Assembly (NCBI GenBank): GCA_913020435.1
Contig: CAJVZZ010000001.1
Coordinates: 197,827-261,826, forward strand
Length of the DNA stretch: 64,000 bases
Source of the DNA: an uncultured Flavobacteriales bacterium
Lineage (GTDB): Bacteria > Bacteroidota > Bacteroidia > Flavobacteriales_G > Salibacteraceae
Direction: 5' to 3'
Each line of letters starts with the position of its first letter. The first letter of the stretch is position 1. Below, in pieces: positions 46,393 through 55,200 of the stretch. Position numbers and translations under genes: made by a program. The notes below the pieces were generated by a model that was not told the origin of the DNA, did not search any database, and saw only the letters and a program-made list of their open reading frames with translations.

Positions 46393-46729
46393 TTACGAAG
46401 TTATTGGTTTTTTAACAAATTGATGCACAGGTTTATAGGGGCGAAATTCCTCTTCAGATCTAGCATCTCTTGAGGAAGCAAGTAAAATTATTGTAACATT
46501 TGATTTTTTTCTATTTTTAGTAAACTATTGTAAAAAGTCAAACCCATTAACAAAGACATTATCAAGTGAAGAAAAATGAAATCAATTTTCGGTTTTAATT
46601 TTCCTCGATATATGAAATCCGTTATTCTCCGGTTCCAATTGGTAAGCAGTTAGTTTCTCCAATTTTCTGAAAGTATTTTGCAAGTAACAATTGATTAGTA
46701 AAATCGTCGTCAACTAATATGATATTCAT
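46393..46729 (-). pseudogene. Decayed CheY-like response-regulator receiver
   Basis: Minus strand from ATG 46729 reads MNIILVDDDFTNQLLLAKYF then QKIGETNCLPIGTGE and a TAA (46622). After a degraded centre, another frame gives DNVFVNGFDFLQ, TAG, FTKNRKKSNVTIILLASS, RDARSEEEFRPYKPVHQFV and KKPITS with a stop at 46393. The DD acidic pair, the G(F/Y)xFL segment, the LLASS (T/S switch) and the final K-P dipeptide are in receiver-domain order and spacing (total about 112 codons). So this is a single-domain receiver gene broken by stops and a frame change. It explains most of the 46380-46848 gap. Confidence 0.72.
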
Positions 46730-46793
46730 AAAATATTAGGAATTTTAAGCCCAAATGTGTAGAATGAAATTAACTGTAAATACTCAGATTTAT

Positions 46794-46801
46794 TACTTTT
46801 G
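46794..46801 (+). promoter_or_regulatory. -7 promoter element TACTTTTG for ffh-folD
   Basis: Exact TAnnTTTG match, 47 nt before ATG 46849 of ffh. Confidence 0.55.
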
Positions 46802-46848
46802 ATTTCATCTAAATTAGGCCCAAAAAGTTAAGTAAAAGGCACATATAT

Positions 46849-48195
46849 ATGTTTGAAAATTTATCAGAAAGATTAGAGCGCTCGTTCAAGATTATAAAAG
46901 GTCAAGGCCAGATAACTGAAATTAATGTTGCCGAGTCTCTAAAAGATGTAAGAAGAGCTTTATTAGATGCCGATGTTAACTACAAAGTAGCAAAAACATT
47001 TACTGAAGAAGTAAAGGAAAAAGCATTAGGGCAGAATGTTCTAAATGCAGTTTCGCCAGGGCAACTGATGGTGAAAATAACTCAAGAAGCATTGGCTGAG
47101 CTTATGGGTTCAGAAGAGGTTGAACTGAACTTATCCAATGCTTTTACAGTAATCTTAATGGCTGGTTTACAAGGTTCGGGAAAAACAACACATACTGGCA
47201 AACTAGCGCATTTTCTTAAAACTAAAAAGAGTAAAAATCCGCTTTTGGTGGCTTGTGATGTTTATCGTCCAGCTGCAATAGATCAGCTGCATGTTGTGGG
47301 TGAGCAAGTCGGAGTTGCTGTTTTTTCGGATAAAGAAAACAAAAGCCCGGTTGACATAGCTAAAAAAGGAATTGCTTATGCTAAAGCAAACGGACAAAAT
47401 GTAGTTATTGTTGATACTGCGGGTCGTTTGGCTGTAGATGAGGAAATGATGCGTGAGATTGAAGAAATCAAACGTGCCATTAATCCGGCTGAAACTTTGT
47501 TTGTAGTTGATGCTATGACAGGTCAGGATGCTGTTAACACGGCAAAAGAGTTTGATGAACGATTGAATTTTGATGGTGTTATTCTTTCCAAATTGGATGG
47601 AGATACAAGGGGTGGAGCAGCTTTATCGATTAGAAGAGTAGTAGACAAGCCTATCAAATTTGTTGGTACTGGTGAAAAGATGGATGCACTTGATGTGTTC
47701 TATCCAAAGCGGATGGCCGATCGGATTTTGGGAATGGGCGATATCGTTTCATTGGTTGAAAAAGCTCAAGAAAATTTTGATGAAGAAGAAGCTAGAAAAC
47801 TTCATAAAAAAATAGCCAAAGATCAATTCAATTTCAACGATTTCTTGAATCAGATTCAACAGGTTAAGAAAATGGGTAATCTTAAAGATTTAGCAGGAAT
47901 GATTCCTGGTATGGGGAAAGCATTAAAAGGAGTAGATATAGATGACAACGCTTTCACACCTATTGAAGCCATGATCTATTCTATGACTGATGAAGAAAGA
48001 GAAAATCCTACCATAATTAACGGAAGCCGTCGAAAACGAATAGCCAAAGGCAGTGGTGTTGAAGTGCCGGAAGTGAACAAACTCATCAAACAATTTTCTG
48101 AAACCAGAAAAGTGATGAAATTGATGGGTAATAAAAATAATATGTCTAAAATGATGGCGGGCCTCAAAGGCGGATTGCCCGGTAAAGGAATGTAA
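46849..48195 (+). CDS. ffh: Signal recognition particle GTPase Ffh/SRP54 (448 aa)
   Basis: N, G and M domains in order. The N-domain motif SLKDVRRALLDADVNYKVAK lies at about 26-45, and the P-loop GLQGSGKTTHTGKLA near 105. DTAGRLAVDEEMM is near 187, LSKLDGDTRGGAALS near 245, and the M domain is Met-rich with GMIPGMGKA and SRRKRIAKGSG. It binds signal sequences and 4.5S RNA and targets nascent membrane proteins to FtsY. It is followed 11 bp later by folD in the same transcript. Confidence 0.96.
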   Translation: MFENLSERLERSFKIIKGQGQITEINVAESLKDVRRALLDADVNYKVAKTFTEEVKEKALGQNVLNAVSPGQLMVKITQEALAELMGSEEVELNLSNAFTVILMAGLQGSGKTTHTGKLAHFLKTKKSKNPLLVACDVYRPAAIDQLHVVGEQVGVAVFSDKENKSPVDIAKKGIAYAKANGQNVVIVDTAGRLAVDEEMMREIEEIKRAINPAETLFVVDAMTGQDAVNTAKEFDERLNFDGVILSKLDGDTRGGAALSIRRVVDKPIKFVGTGEKMDALDVFYPKRMADRILGMGDIVSLVEKAQENFDEEEARKLHKKIAKDQFNFNDFLNQIQQVKKMGNLKDLAGMIPGMGKALKGVDIDDNAFTPIEAMIYSMTDEERENPTIINGSRRKRIAKGSGVEVPEVNKLIKQFSETRKVMKLMGNKNNMSKMMAGLKGGLPGKGM

Positions 48196-48206
48196 ATTGA
48201 AGTAGT

Positions 48207-49079
48207 ATGATTTTATTAGATGGTAAAGCAACATCGGCAGCAATTAAAGATGAAATTGCTCTTGAAGTAGAACAACTTAAAAGCAACGGTTTAAAAGTCC
48301 CGCATTTGGCTGCAATTCTTGTAGGGAGTGATGGTGCAAGTCAAACATATGTAAATGCTAAAGTAAAGGCTTGCGAGCGAGTTGGTTTTGAAAGTACATT
48401 GATTGAACTTCCAGCCGATACTTCAGAGGATAAGCTGATGCAAACAATTGATAAGCTGAATAACGATCCGGAAATTGATGGATTTATAGTTCAATTGCCT
48501 TTACCGAAACACATTAATGAAGACAATGTTACATTGCGTGTTGCTCCAGAAAAAGATGTAGATGGATTCCATCCAGAAAATGTAGGAAGAATGGCATTGG
48601 GACTGCCGACTTTTTTGCCTGCTACACCAAATGGTGTTATGGAAATGTTGGGTCGCTATGATATAGAAACCTCAGGAAAACATTGTGTTGTTATTGGTCG
48701 AAGCAATATTGTTGGAACACCCATGTCTATTTTGATGTCTCGTAATTCTACCCCTGGAAATTCCACGGTTACTTTGACGCATAGTAGAACTTCGAATTTG
48801 AAAGAAGTTTGTTTGAGTGCTGATATCATTATTGTTGCTTTAGGTAAACCCAATTTTTTGACAGCTGATATGGTTAAGGAAGGCACAGTAGTAGTGGATG
48901 TTGGAATTCATAGAATAGAAGACTCCAATAAAAAATCGGGATTCAGGTTGGTTGGTGATGTGGACTACGAAACTGTTGCTCCTAAATGTTCTGCTATTTC
49001 TCCAGTTCCTGGTGGAGTAGGTCCAATGACGATTGCTTCACTATTGCAAAATACCCTCAAAGCAGTAAAACAGAGCTAG
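48207..49079 (+). CDS. folD: Bifunctional methylenetetrahydrofolate dehydrogenase/cyclohydrolase FolD (290 aa)
   Basis: Family signatures are intact: [17 protein letters not shown] near residue 50 with the catalytic Lys in YVxxKxKx[14 protein letters not shown] near 92, [11 protein letters not shown] near 140, and NADP-binding [14 protein letters not shown] near 162. The C-terminal block is [16 protein letters not shown]. FolD interconverts 5,10-methylene- and 10-formyl-tetrahydrofolate for one-carbon metabolism. The 11-bp gap to ffh indicates co-transcription. Confidence 0.96.
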   Translation: MILLDGKATSAAIKDEIALEVEQLKSNGLKVPHLAAILVGSDGASQTYVNAKVKACERVGFESTLIELPADTSEDKLMQTIDKLNNDPEIDGFIVQLPLPKHINEDNVTLRVAPEKDVDGFHPENVGRMALGLPTFLPATPNGVMEMLGRYDIETSGKHCVVIGRSNIVGTPMSILMSRNSTPGNSTVTLTHSRTSNLKEVCLSADIIIVALGKPNFLTADMVKEGTVVVDVGIHRIEDSNKKSGFRLVGDVDYETVAPKCSAISPVPGGVGPMTIASLLQNTLKAVKQS

Positions 49080-49103
49080 AACTACAAAGGCAGGTCATTT
49101 GTG

Positions 49104-49427
49104 TTAATTCGCGCAGTGTATGCATAGCGCATTCTCGGGCAATAACATTAATCTTCCTTCTTGAATAGGATTCCCACAACGTCTGCAATCGCCAAAATCA
49201 GAGTCGTCAATTTTGTCCATTGCTATATTTAGTTTTTGAAATTTAAACTCCATTTGTCGTAAAGTCCGTTCATTAACCGTTTTGTTATTGATTGCATCCA
49301 TTCGGCTAATTCTACCGATTGCATTTTCTGGAGAAATTGGTTTAGTCAATTCTTTAAGTTCCGCAATACGCAATTTGGTCTCTGCTAATTCAGAAATGAT
49401 TTTTTGCTTTAGAATAGCTTTGTCCAT
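49104..49427 (-). CDS. DksA/TraR-type zinc-finger protein (107 aa)
   Basis: A helical N-terminal region of about 75 residues is followed by a C4 zinc finger: DDSDFGDCRRCGNPIQEGRL with CIHC near the C-terminus (C-x2-C-(17)-C-x2-C). DksA-type proteins bind RNA polymerase through the secondary channel. Those with a paired acidic coiled-coil tip act in the stringent response; the tip here is not clearly DksA-like. It converges with folD. Confidence 0.82.
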   Translation of the reverse strand: MDKAILKQKIISELAETKLRIAELKELTKPISPENAIGRISRMDAINNKTVNERTLRQMEFKFQKLNIAMDKIDDSDFGDCRRCGNPIQEGRLMLLPENALCIHCAN

Positions 49428-49475
49428 TATGCTAATGTATAGAACCTCAGCTTAACTTTTGGCCATAATGAACAC

Positions 49476-49572
49476 TTATGCTGAACTTGAGTAATTATCT
49501 AATCAGCATTTCAATATTTTAATCAACCTAATTTCAACGATAAGGTCATTCCTGAGCAGGCAGGAATCTGTA
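49476..49572. repeat. Partial palindromic repeat copies
   Basis: TATGCTGAACTTGAG with CAGCATTT (49476-49509) resembles half of the dispersed bipartite repeat. It is followed at about 49551 by a different hairpin, TCATTCCTGAGCAGGCAGGA. Both are of the short intergenic kind common in Bacteroidota. The 49428-49681 gap contains only these and the terminator below. Confidence 0.45.
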
Positions 49573-49630
49573 ACCTAAATGGCATATATTTTCGTCTGCG
49601 CGGAAATTACGGTTGATTTTTCGCATAAAA

Positions 49631-49659
49631 AAACCTCCAATGCAGAGCAAAGGAGGTTT
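49631..49659 (-). terminator. Rho-independent terminator
   Basis: AAACCTCC / GGAGGTTT stem with a 13-base loop and a run of T on the minus strand (49627-49633), 22 bp after the stop of the following gene. Confidence 0.75.
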
Positions 49660-49681
49660 CAAATAAATTTAGTTTGAATAA

Positions 49682-51430
49682 TTAGTCAGTAGCTAAACCA
49701 ACATAAAATTCAATGATTTTTTCAGAAGTGTTGCCTAATTTATCCTTAGATACAACCTTTACTGTGTACTTAACCTTTTTCTTTAAGAAACGGTTTCTTT
49801 CAGAAATATCTAAGGTTTGAGCTGAAGAATACAAAGCCAATGGAGCATCGTTAATACTATACATGATAGATTCTGTACCAACATGATCATCAGTTGCACC
49901 TAAATAAAGACGCGTATAATTTGGATAAACTTTCAGCTCTTTTTTGTTACCAATAGGCTGAATGCTAAAGTTATTGTAAATCTCTGGAGCAACATTGTCT
50001 ACAAAGCAATTTGAGGTTTTTTCCTGCTCTTCGTTGTTTACGTTGTCCGTCGTTTTAAAATTAATAGAGTGGTATCCGTCATTTGGAATAGTGAATTCAC
50101 TGTATGTCTTGTATCCAGATCCATCAATTTGATATTCGATTTTTTGAACTCCAGATTCGTAATCTTTCGAGAACAATTTAATCGCTGTTGCTTTATTGAT
50201 ATACAAAGTATCACGAGCAAAGAATTGTGGAGAACCATATCTGATTCCAGTCGTTGGATTAACATTGTCCATATAGACATTCAAATACTTATTTGGAGAA
50301 AGATTTTGAACGTTATCAGTAGCATCATATTTTACAGAATGAGATCCTCTTACATCAGGAAATTTAATTTCTGAAGAATAATCGAAACGATCTTTTTGAT
50401 CTGTTCTGTGGTAAATTTTATTTACACCAGCTTTATTGTCTGTTGCAGCTAAACTAACGGTAGTTCTATTAGAAACGTAGGCAACTCCGTTTTTTCCTTT
50501 GTATTCATCTCCATTGATTGTATGAGTAACCACTGGTGGAATCTTATCTAAGTAAAATTTGAAGGCTTGTTTTTCTTCAGTGTTTTTAACATTATCAACT
50601 GAGTAGTAATATAATGTGTGCTCGCCATCTTTTAAATAAGCAACACCAAAATTTCCGCCGTAAGCATTTTCTGCTCTACCATCAAAACTGAACTTTGTTC
50701 TGTTTACTCCAGATAGATTATCAGTTTTAGCTAAATTGAATTTTGTGCTAGGAGCTAGAATAGTTCCATTGTAGACTATTCCTACAATGGTGTGATTTGA
50801 TGTTGGAGCTGAAAGGTCAACTACAAATTTGTCACTTTTTAATGCTTCCGCATTACCAACATTATCGTGAGCATACCACGATAGGTTGAACTCACCTTCT
50901 TTATCCAAATTGCTGGTTGCAGAGTAATCTGACCAAGTAGTTGAATTTACGGCAGAATGAATTTTCTCAACTCCAGAAACCCCGTCTCTAGAAGTCAATG
51001 TATACGTCAGACCTTTTCCAAAATACAAACGATCGCTTCTGTAACGAGGAGCGCCATCATATTTTAAACGTGTAACAGGAGCTAGACCATCAGCATACAA
51101 TTCATACATAATCTCTTTTTGAGGCTGAATTGTCTTCTTCGTTTCAGGATCAACAGCATATCGGCTTCTCATATAATTTATGCCTTCAGTATCCAAATAC
51201 ATTGGATTTGCATATTTCGAAGTTAGTTTACTAGTTAAGTCATATTGCTGTCCACCTGGAGAGATAGAGAACTTGAAATAGAGTGGTAGACTCTTTTGTA
51301 CATAAGTGTTTCCATCATTGAGATATACTTTCTTCTCGTGTTCAGGAACCGCTGGCTCTTGCGCACTGACTGAAAGTTGGATACTTATTGCTAGAAACAG
51401 CACATAAAATAATCGTAATCCTTGTTTCAT
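49682..51430 (-). CDS. Exported OmpL47-type repeat protein (582 aa)
   Basis: A signal peptide (LFLAISIQLSVSAQ) begins at ATG 51430; an alternative ATG is six codons upstream. The mature protein consists largely of about five beta-rich repeats of about 90-95 residues. They carry the pattern SGVxKIxxxxD...Y......F...G.H.....A.DNVxN, as in SGVQKIEYQIDGSGYKTYS, followed by DNV.P or DKIPP. This is the OmpL47/'beta-barrel' repeat type seen in exported bacterial proteins. No T9SS sorting domain is seen at the C-terminus (KIIEFYVGLATD). A divergent GldH-like gene lies 97 bp away. Confidence 0.75.
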   Translation of the reverse strand: MKQGLRLFYVLFLAISIQLSVSAQEPAVPEHEKKVYLNDGNTYVQKSLPLYFKFSISPGGQQYDLTSKLTSKYANPMYLDTEGINYMRSRYAVDPETKKTIQPQKEIMYELYADGLAPVTRLKYDGAPRYRSDRLYFGKGLTYTLTSRDGVSGVEKIHSAVNSTTWSDYSATSNLDKEGEFNLSWYAHDNVGNAEALKSDKFVVDLSAPTSNHTIVGIVYNGTILAPSTKFNLAKTDNLSGVNRTKFSFDGRAENAYGGNFGVAYLKDGEHTLYYYSVDNVKNTEEKQAFKFYLDKIPPVVTHTINGDEYKGKNGVAYVSNRTTVSLAATDNKAGVNKIYHRTDQKDRFDYSSEIKFPDVRGSHSVKYDATDNVQNLSPNKYLNVYMDNVNPTTGIRYGSPQFFARDTLYINKATAIKLFSKDYESGVQKIEYQIDGSGYKTYSEFTIPNDGYHSINFKTTDNVNNEEQEKTSNCFVDNVAPEIYNNFSIQPIGNKKELKVYPNYTRLYLGATDDHVGTESIMYSINDAPLALYSSAQTLDISERNRFLKKKVKYTVKVVSKDKLGNTSEKIIEFYVGLATD

Positions 51431-51527
51431 AATATTATGTTTTAGCATGTAAAAGTAGTATATTTTGAAAATGTTAAATACTTTAAATGAAATTAGTTAC
51501 CTATTCACCAGCAATTAATCAGGAGCA

Positions 51528-52028
51528 ATGATCAAAACTGAAATTAAATCTAAAAAAATGAGCAGTAAACTTAGTGCAATATTTTTTGTTTTTGCAATTG
51601 GAATTATGGGGTGTAATCCGAATAGAATTTACAACGAACACTTTGAAACTGGAGAAGGTTTACAATGGCTCAAGGCCGATAAAAAGACCTTTAATGTAAA
51701 CATTGAAGATGCTTCTCAAAAATACAATGTTTACATAACATTCCGCTATGCAACTGGTTTTGCTAAAACTGATGCACCGGTATCGTTATCTCAAAAAACA
51801 CCAAGTGGTGAATTATATACCAATGATTATGCTTTAAGAATTAGAGATGATAAAGGAGATTACATTGGAGAACCTGGCTACGATATTTGGGACAGTGAAC
51901 ATATGATTCTTGCTGAAGTTAAACTAGAAGCAGGGACACATCAATTTGTACTCGAACACAATAATGGCAATGGAACTTTATTTCCTGTATTGGATGTTGG
52001 GTTGATTGTTGAGAAGTTGGAGAAATAG
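51528..52028 (+). CDS. gldH: GldH-like gliding-motility lipoprotein (166 aa)
   Basis: Lipobox IGIMGC about 29 residues in, then FNVNIEDASQKYNVYITFRY and DAPVSLSQKTPSGELYTNDY. The GldH-type tail is GEPGYDIWDSE...VLDVGLIVEKLEK. GldH is an outer-membrane lipoprotein needed for gliding in flavobacteria and linked with T9SS function, which fits the T9SS substrates here. The start at 51528 gives a long basic n-region; ATG 51558 is an alternative. The gene stands alone, so the symbol is by similarity only. Confidence 0.7.
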   Translation: MIKTEIKSKKMSSKLSAIFFVFAIGIMGCNPNRIYNEHFETGEGLQWLKADKKTFNVNIEDASQKYNVYITFRYATGFAKTDAPVSLSQKTPSGELYTNDYALRIRDDKGDYIGEPGYDIWDSEHMILAEVKLEAGTHQFVLEHNNGNGTLFPVLDVGLIVEKLEK

Positions 52029-52233
52029 AGTAGGGATAAGCTCAGTTTTCATGTAAGCTAAGAAGCGGATACTTCAGTAGCACAGCGAACAAGGAAAAAA
52101 TACATTGGTTATGTGCTATTGAATTGGTTCTGTTTTTATTTATTTCAATACTATTTAAGTAGAATTGATTTGGATAGGACAAGGATCGATATTCTGACCA
52201 TTATTCAGTATTCTAGTATTAAGGAAATATTTT

Positions 52234-55200
52234 TTATTGAATAATAAGTTTTCCAGTAAACAGCCCGTTTTCATCGTCTTGGACAACAACTACATATGTA
52301 CCAGCAGAAAGAATATTACAATCCAATTTGATTTTTTGCTCCACAATTTCGTAATTCACATCAGCAATAATAGTTCCCATAATGTCATAAATCTTTACCG
52401 ATGTTATTCCTGTTGGGTCAATGAAGCGGTAATGATTGTATTCTAAAGAAATGAAAGTTTGGTTCGAAGCGGGGTTAGGCTGAATTATCAGACTGTTTTC
52501 TGATCCAGTATTAAACTTAATGGTATTCAATACTTTGTTTGTAGCCAGCGGAGCTTCAAAATCAAAAACGATATCAGCTTTGTTTGGAATCAATTCACCT
52601 TGTTTCACATTGGCTTTAGGAAGAACGTTAAACGTAATGAACCCATTACTAGCTTCTTCACTCCTTCCACTGTCTGGCAATAGAATATTGTTAAATCTAA
52701 AAGTGATTTGACGTCCTTCAATGGACATTAAGTATTTGTGACTTGAGGTTACATCTGTAATGCTCGATATATCGATTCCTTGCGGTAATTCATTGGTAAT
52801 GAATACATTTTGAGCATAATATGTTCCAACGTTTTGAAAACGAATTTTATACTTTAAGTCCTGTTTTTTTTCGATAAAACCTTCATTTCCTTCTCCTTGT
52901 GGATACACAGTAAGATCATTAGGATCAATAGCACCTACAATTGGATTTATATCTGTATAACTGTTGTCATTGGTATCACAATCATTTGAGAAATCAGTAA
53001 TTGTTGCAGATACTGAAAGTAAAGAACCCATAGTAGCGTTCAAATCAACAGAGTCAACAATAGTTAAATCGGAAGATGTAAATGCCTTTACAGTATCGAT
53101 ATTCCAAGTATAGATAGAATTACTTGCATTGACTTGAGAACTGCTCCAAGCAATAGAACTAGAAATTGGAATTATTTCATTGTCCAATGTGATTATAATA
53201 TCAACATTATAAGCATCAAATGCACCTAAATTTCTATACACTACAGAATAGTCATTTTTAAACTCTCTTCTTAAAGCGGTGGTTCCTAATGATATACTTA
53301 AATCTGGGCTGGTGCAACTTGTTTCGACTCCAAAGTTGTTGCCGCAATAGGTTTGACCTGAGCTTATAGCTAACGAAAATCCATTGGCATTGCAGGTGGC
53401 TGAATAGCTAGTTGTTGGCTTGTGACTAACAGTGAATGTTCCTGGCTCTAAAAAGAATTGATAATTCCCACTTTCATCAGTAGTTACATATCTATCCCCA
53501 GGAGTCACTTTAACTAATAATCTAGGTATTCCTTTTTCACCAGTTCCTTGAATACAGTCTTGGTTGACATCATGAAAAACTTTTCCACATACCTGAATTC
53601 CTGTTCCTTCCTCTATGTTTATGCAATTGTCTATGCTTTGATTTGTCAAGACTTGTCGGTATCCAGTAGGCCATTCTACGACAATTGAATCAATAGAAGT
53701 TGCATTCCCAAGTCCAAAAAGGGCTTTCAATGAATTTTGACTGCCCGCGCCACCGCTTGTTTGAGCTGAAATTTCTTTCATCTGCCAAATACTAGCCCCA
53801 TTAAATGTTGCCTTCACCATTACCTTGGCTCCAATCGCATTGTTGTTTGAGTTTGCACCTGTAAGTTTGATGCACGACCAAGAGTTACAGTTTGCAAGAT
53901 TGTTTTGGAAGAATACGTTGTTCTCATTGGAGTGATTTCCGATGATTATGTCTATATCTCCATCATTGTCGTAATCACTCCAGGCATGTGAGTAGGAGTT
54001 CCCAAAGTCTTCTGATAAAGGATTAGCAGACTTTGTGAAGCTGCCGCTTCCATCATTTGTGTACATAACATTAGCATCGGACTGGTCGTTGCAAACGTAA
54101 AGGTCTAAGTCACCATCATTATCAAAATCAACCCAATTACTGCTGCTAGAATGTCCACCATCATTAACTACAATTCCACTTGTAATTTGAGTAAAAGTTC
54201 CATCATTATTATTGCGGTAAAGAAAGTTATCCTGGCCACTTGTATTGGTTACAAAAAGATCTAAGTCCATATCATTGTCGTAATCTCCCCAGCTGCAACC
54301 TACAGAATTTGCTGAATCAGTCTCGATACCAATTGTTGTCACTTTCTCAAAAGCTCCGTTTCCATCGTTTTTAAACATCGAGTTACCTTGACCATTGGTA
54401 GCAGGAATAAATACATCTAGGTCACCATCATTATCATAATCGGCCCAAGTAGCTCCTATGGTATACTTGGCTTCCTGTACTATTTGTGAACTCGTGATTT
54501 TGGTAAACGAACCGTTCTTATTGTTCTTGTATAAAAGGTTAAATTTTGTGGGCATATAATCGGTCACAAATAGGTCAAGATATCCATCACCATTATAATC
54601 TACCCAACTTGCTCCGTGGCAATATCCACTGTAGTTAGCAATTGCTCCTGTTGTAATTTTGATGAAGTTTCCACCTCCACTATTTTTGTATAATGCGTTC
54701 AGTGCCCCAACATTGTTTGCTACAAATAGGTCTAAAAGGCCATCGTTATTATAATCGCCCCAAGTACCTACAATTGAACTTCCTTTATCACTAATTATAA
54801 TCCCAGAAGTATTTTTAGTAAATGTTCCATCACCGTTGTTATGGTAAAGGTAACTGGGTTTGTTTAGGTTGTATTCGGCTACGTAAAGATCATCGTATCC
54901 GTCGTTATCGTAATCTCCCCAAGACATTCCCCATGAACTAGATGCATCATTAGAAAGACCAGCTACTGTATTTTCAATAAAAGATACTGAAGTTTGGATA
55001 CTCCAAGAACAAGTAATGAGATTAAATGTGGCTGTTTCGTCACAAGAAGTTGCAGGTTCAGGAGTTTGGATGCAACTTACTGACTCTAATGTTACTAAAG
55101 CTGACTTACAGTTGGTTGTATCCGATTTATAACAAATTTGATAGGTTAAAGTCTGAGTTCCAAAAGGAGTATTTGGAGATACATCTAATGAACCATCTGA

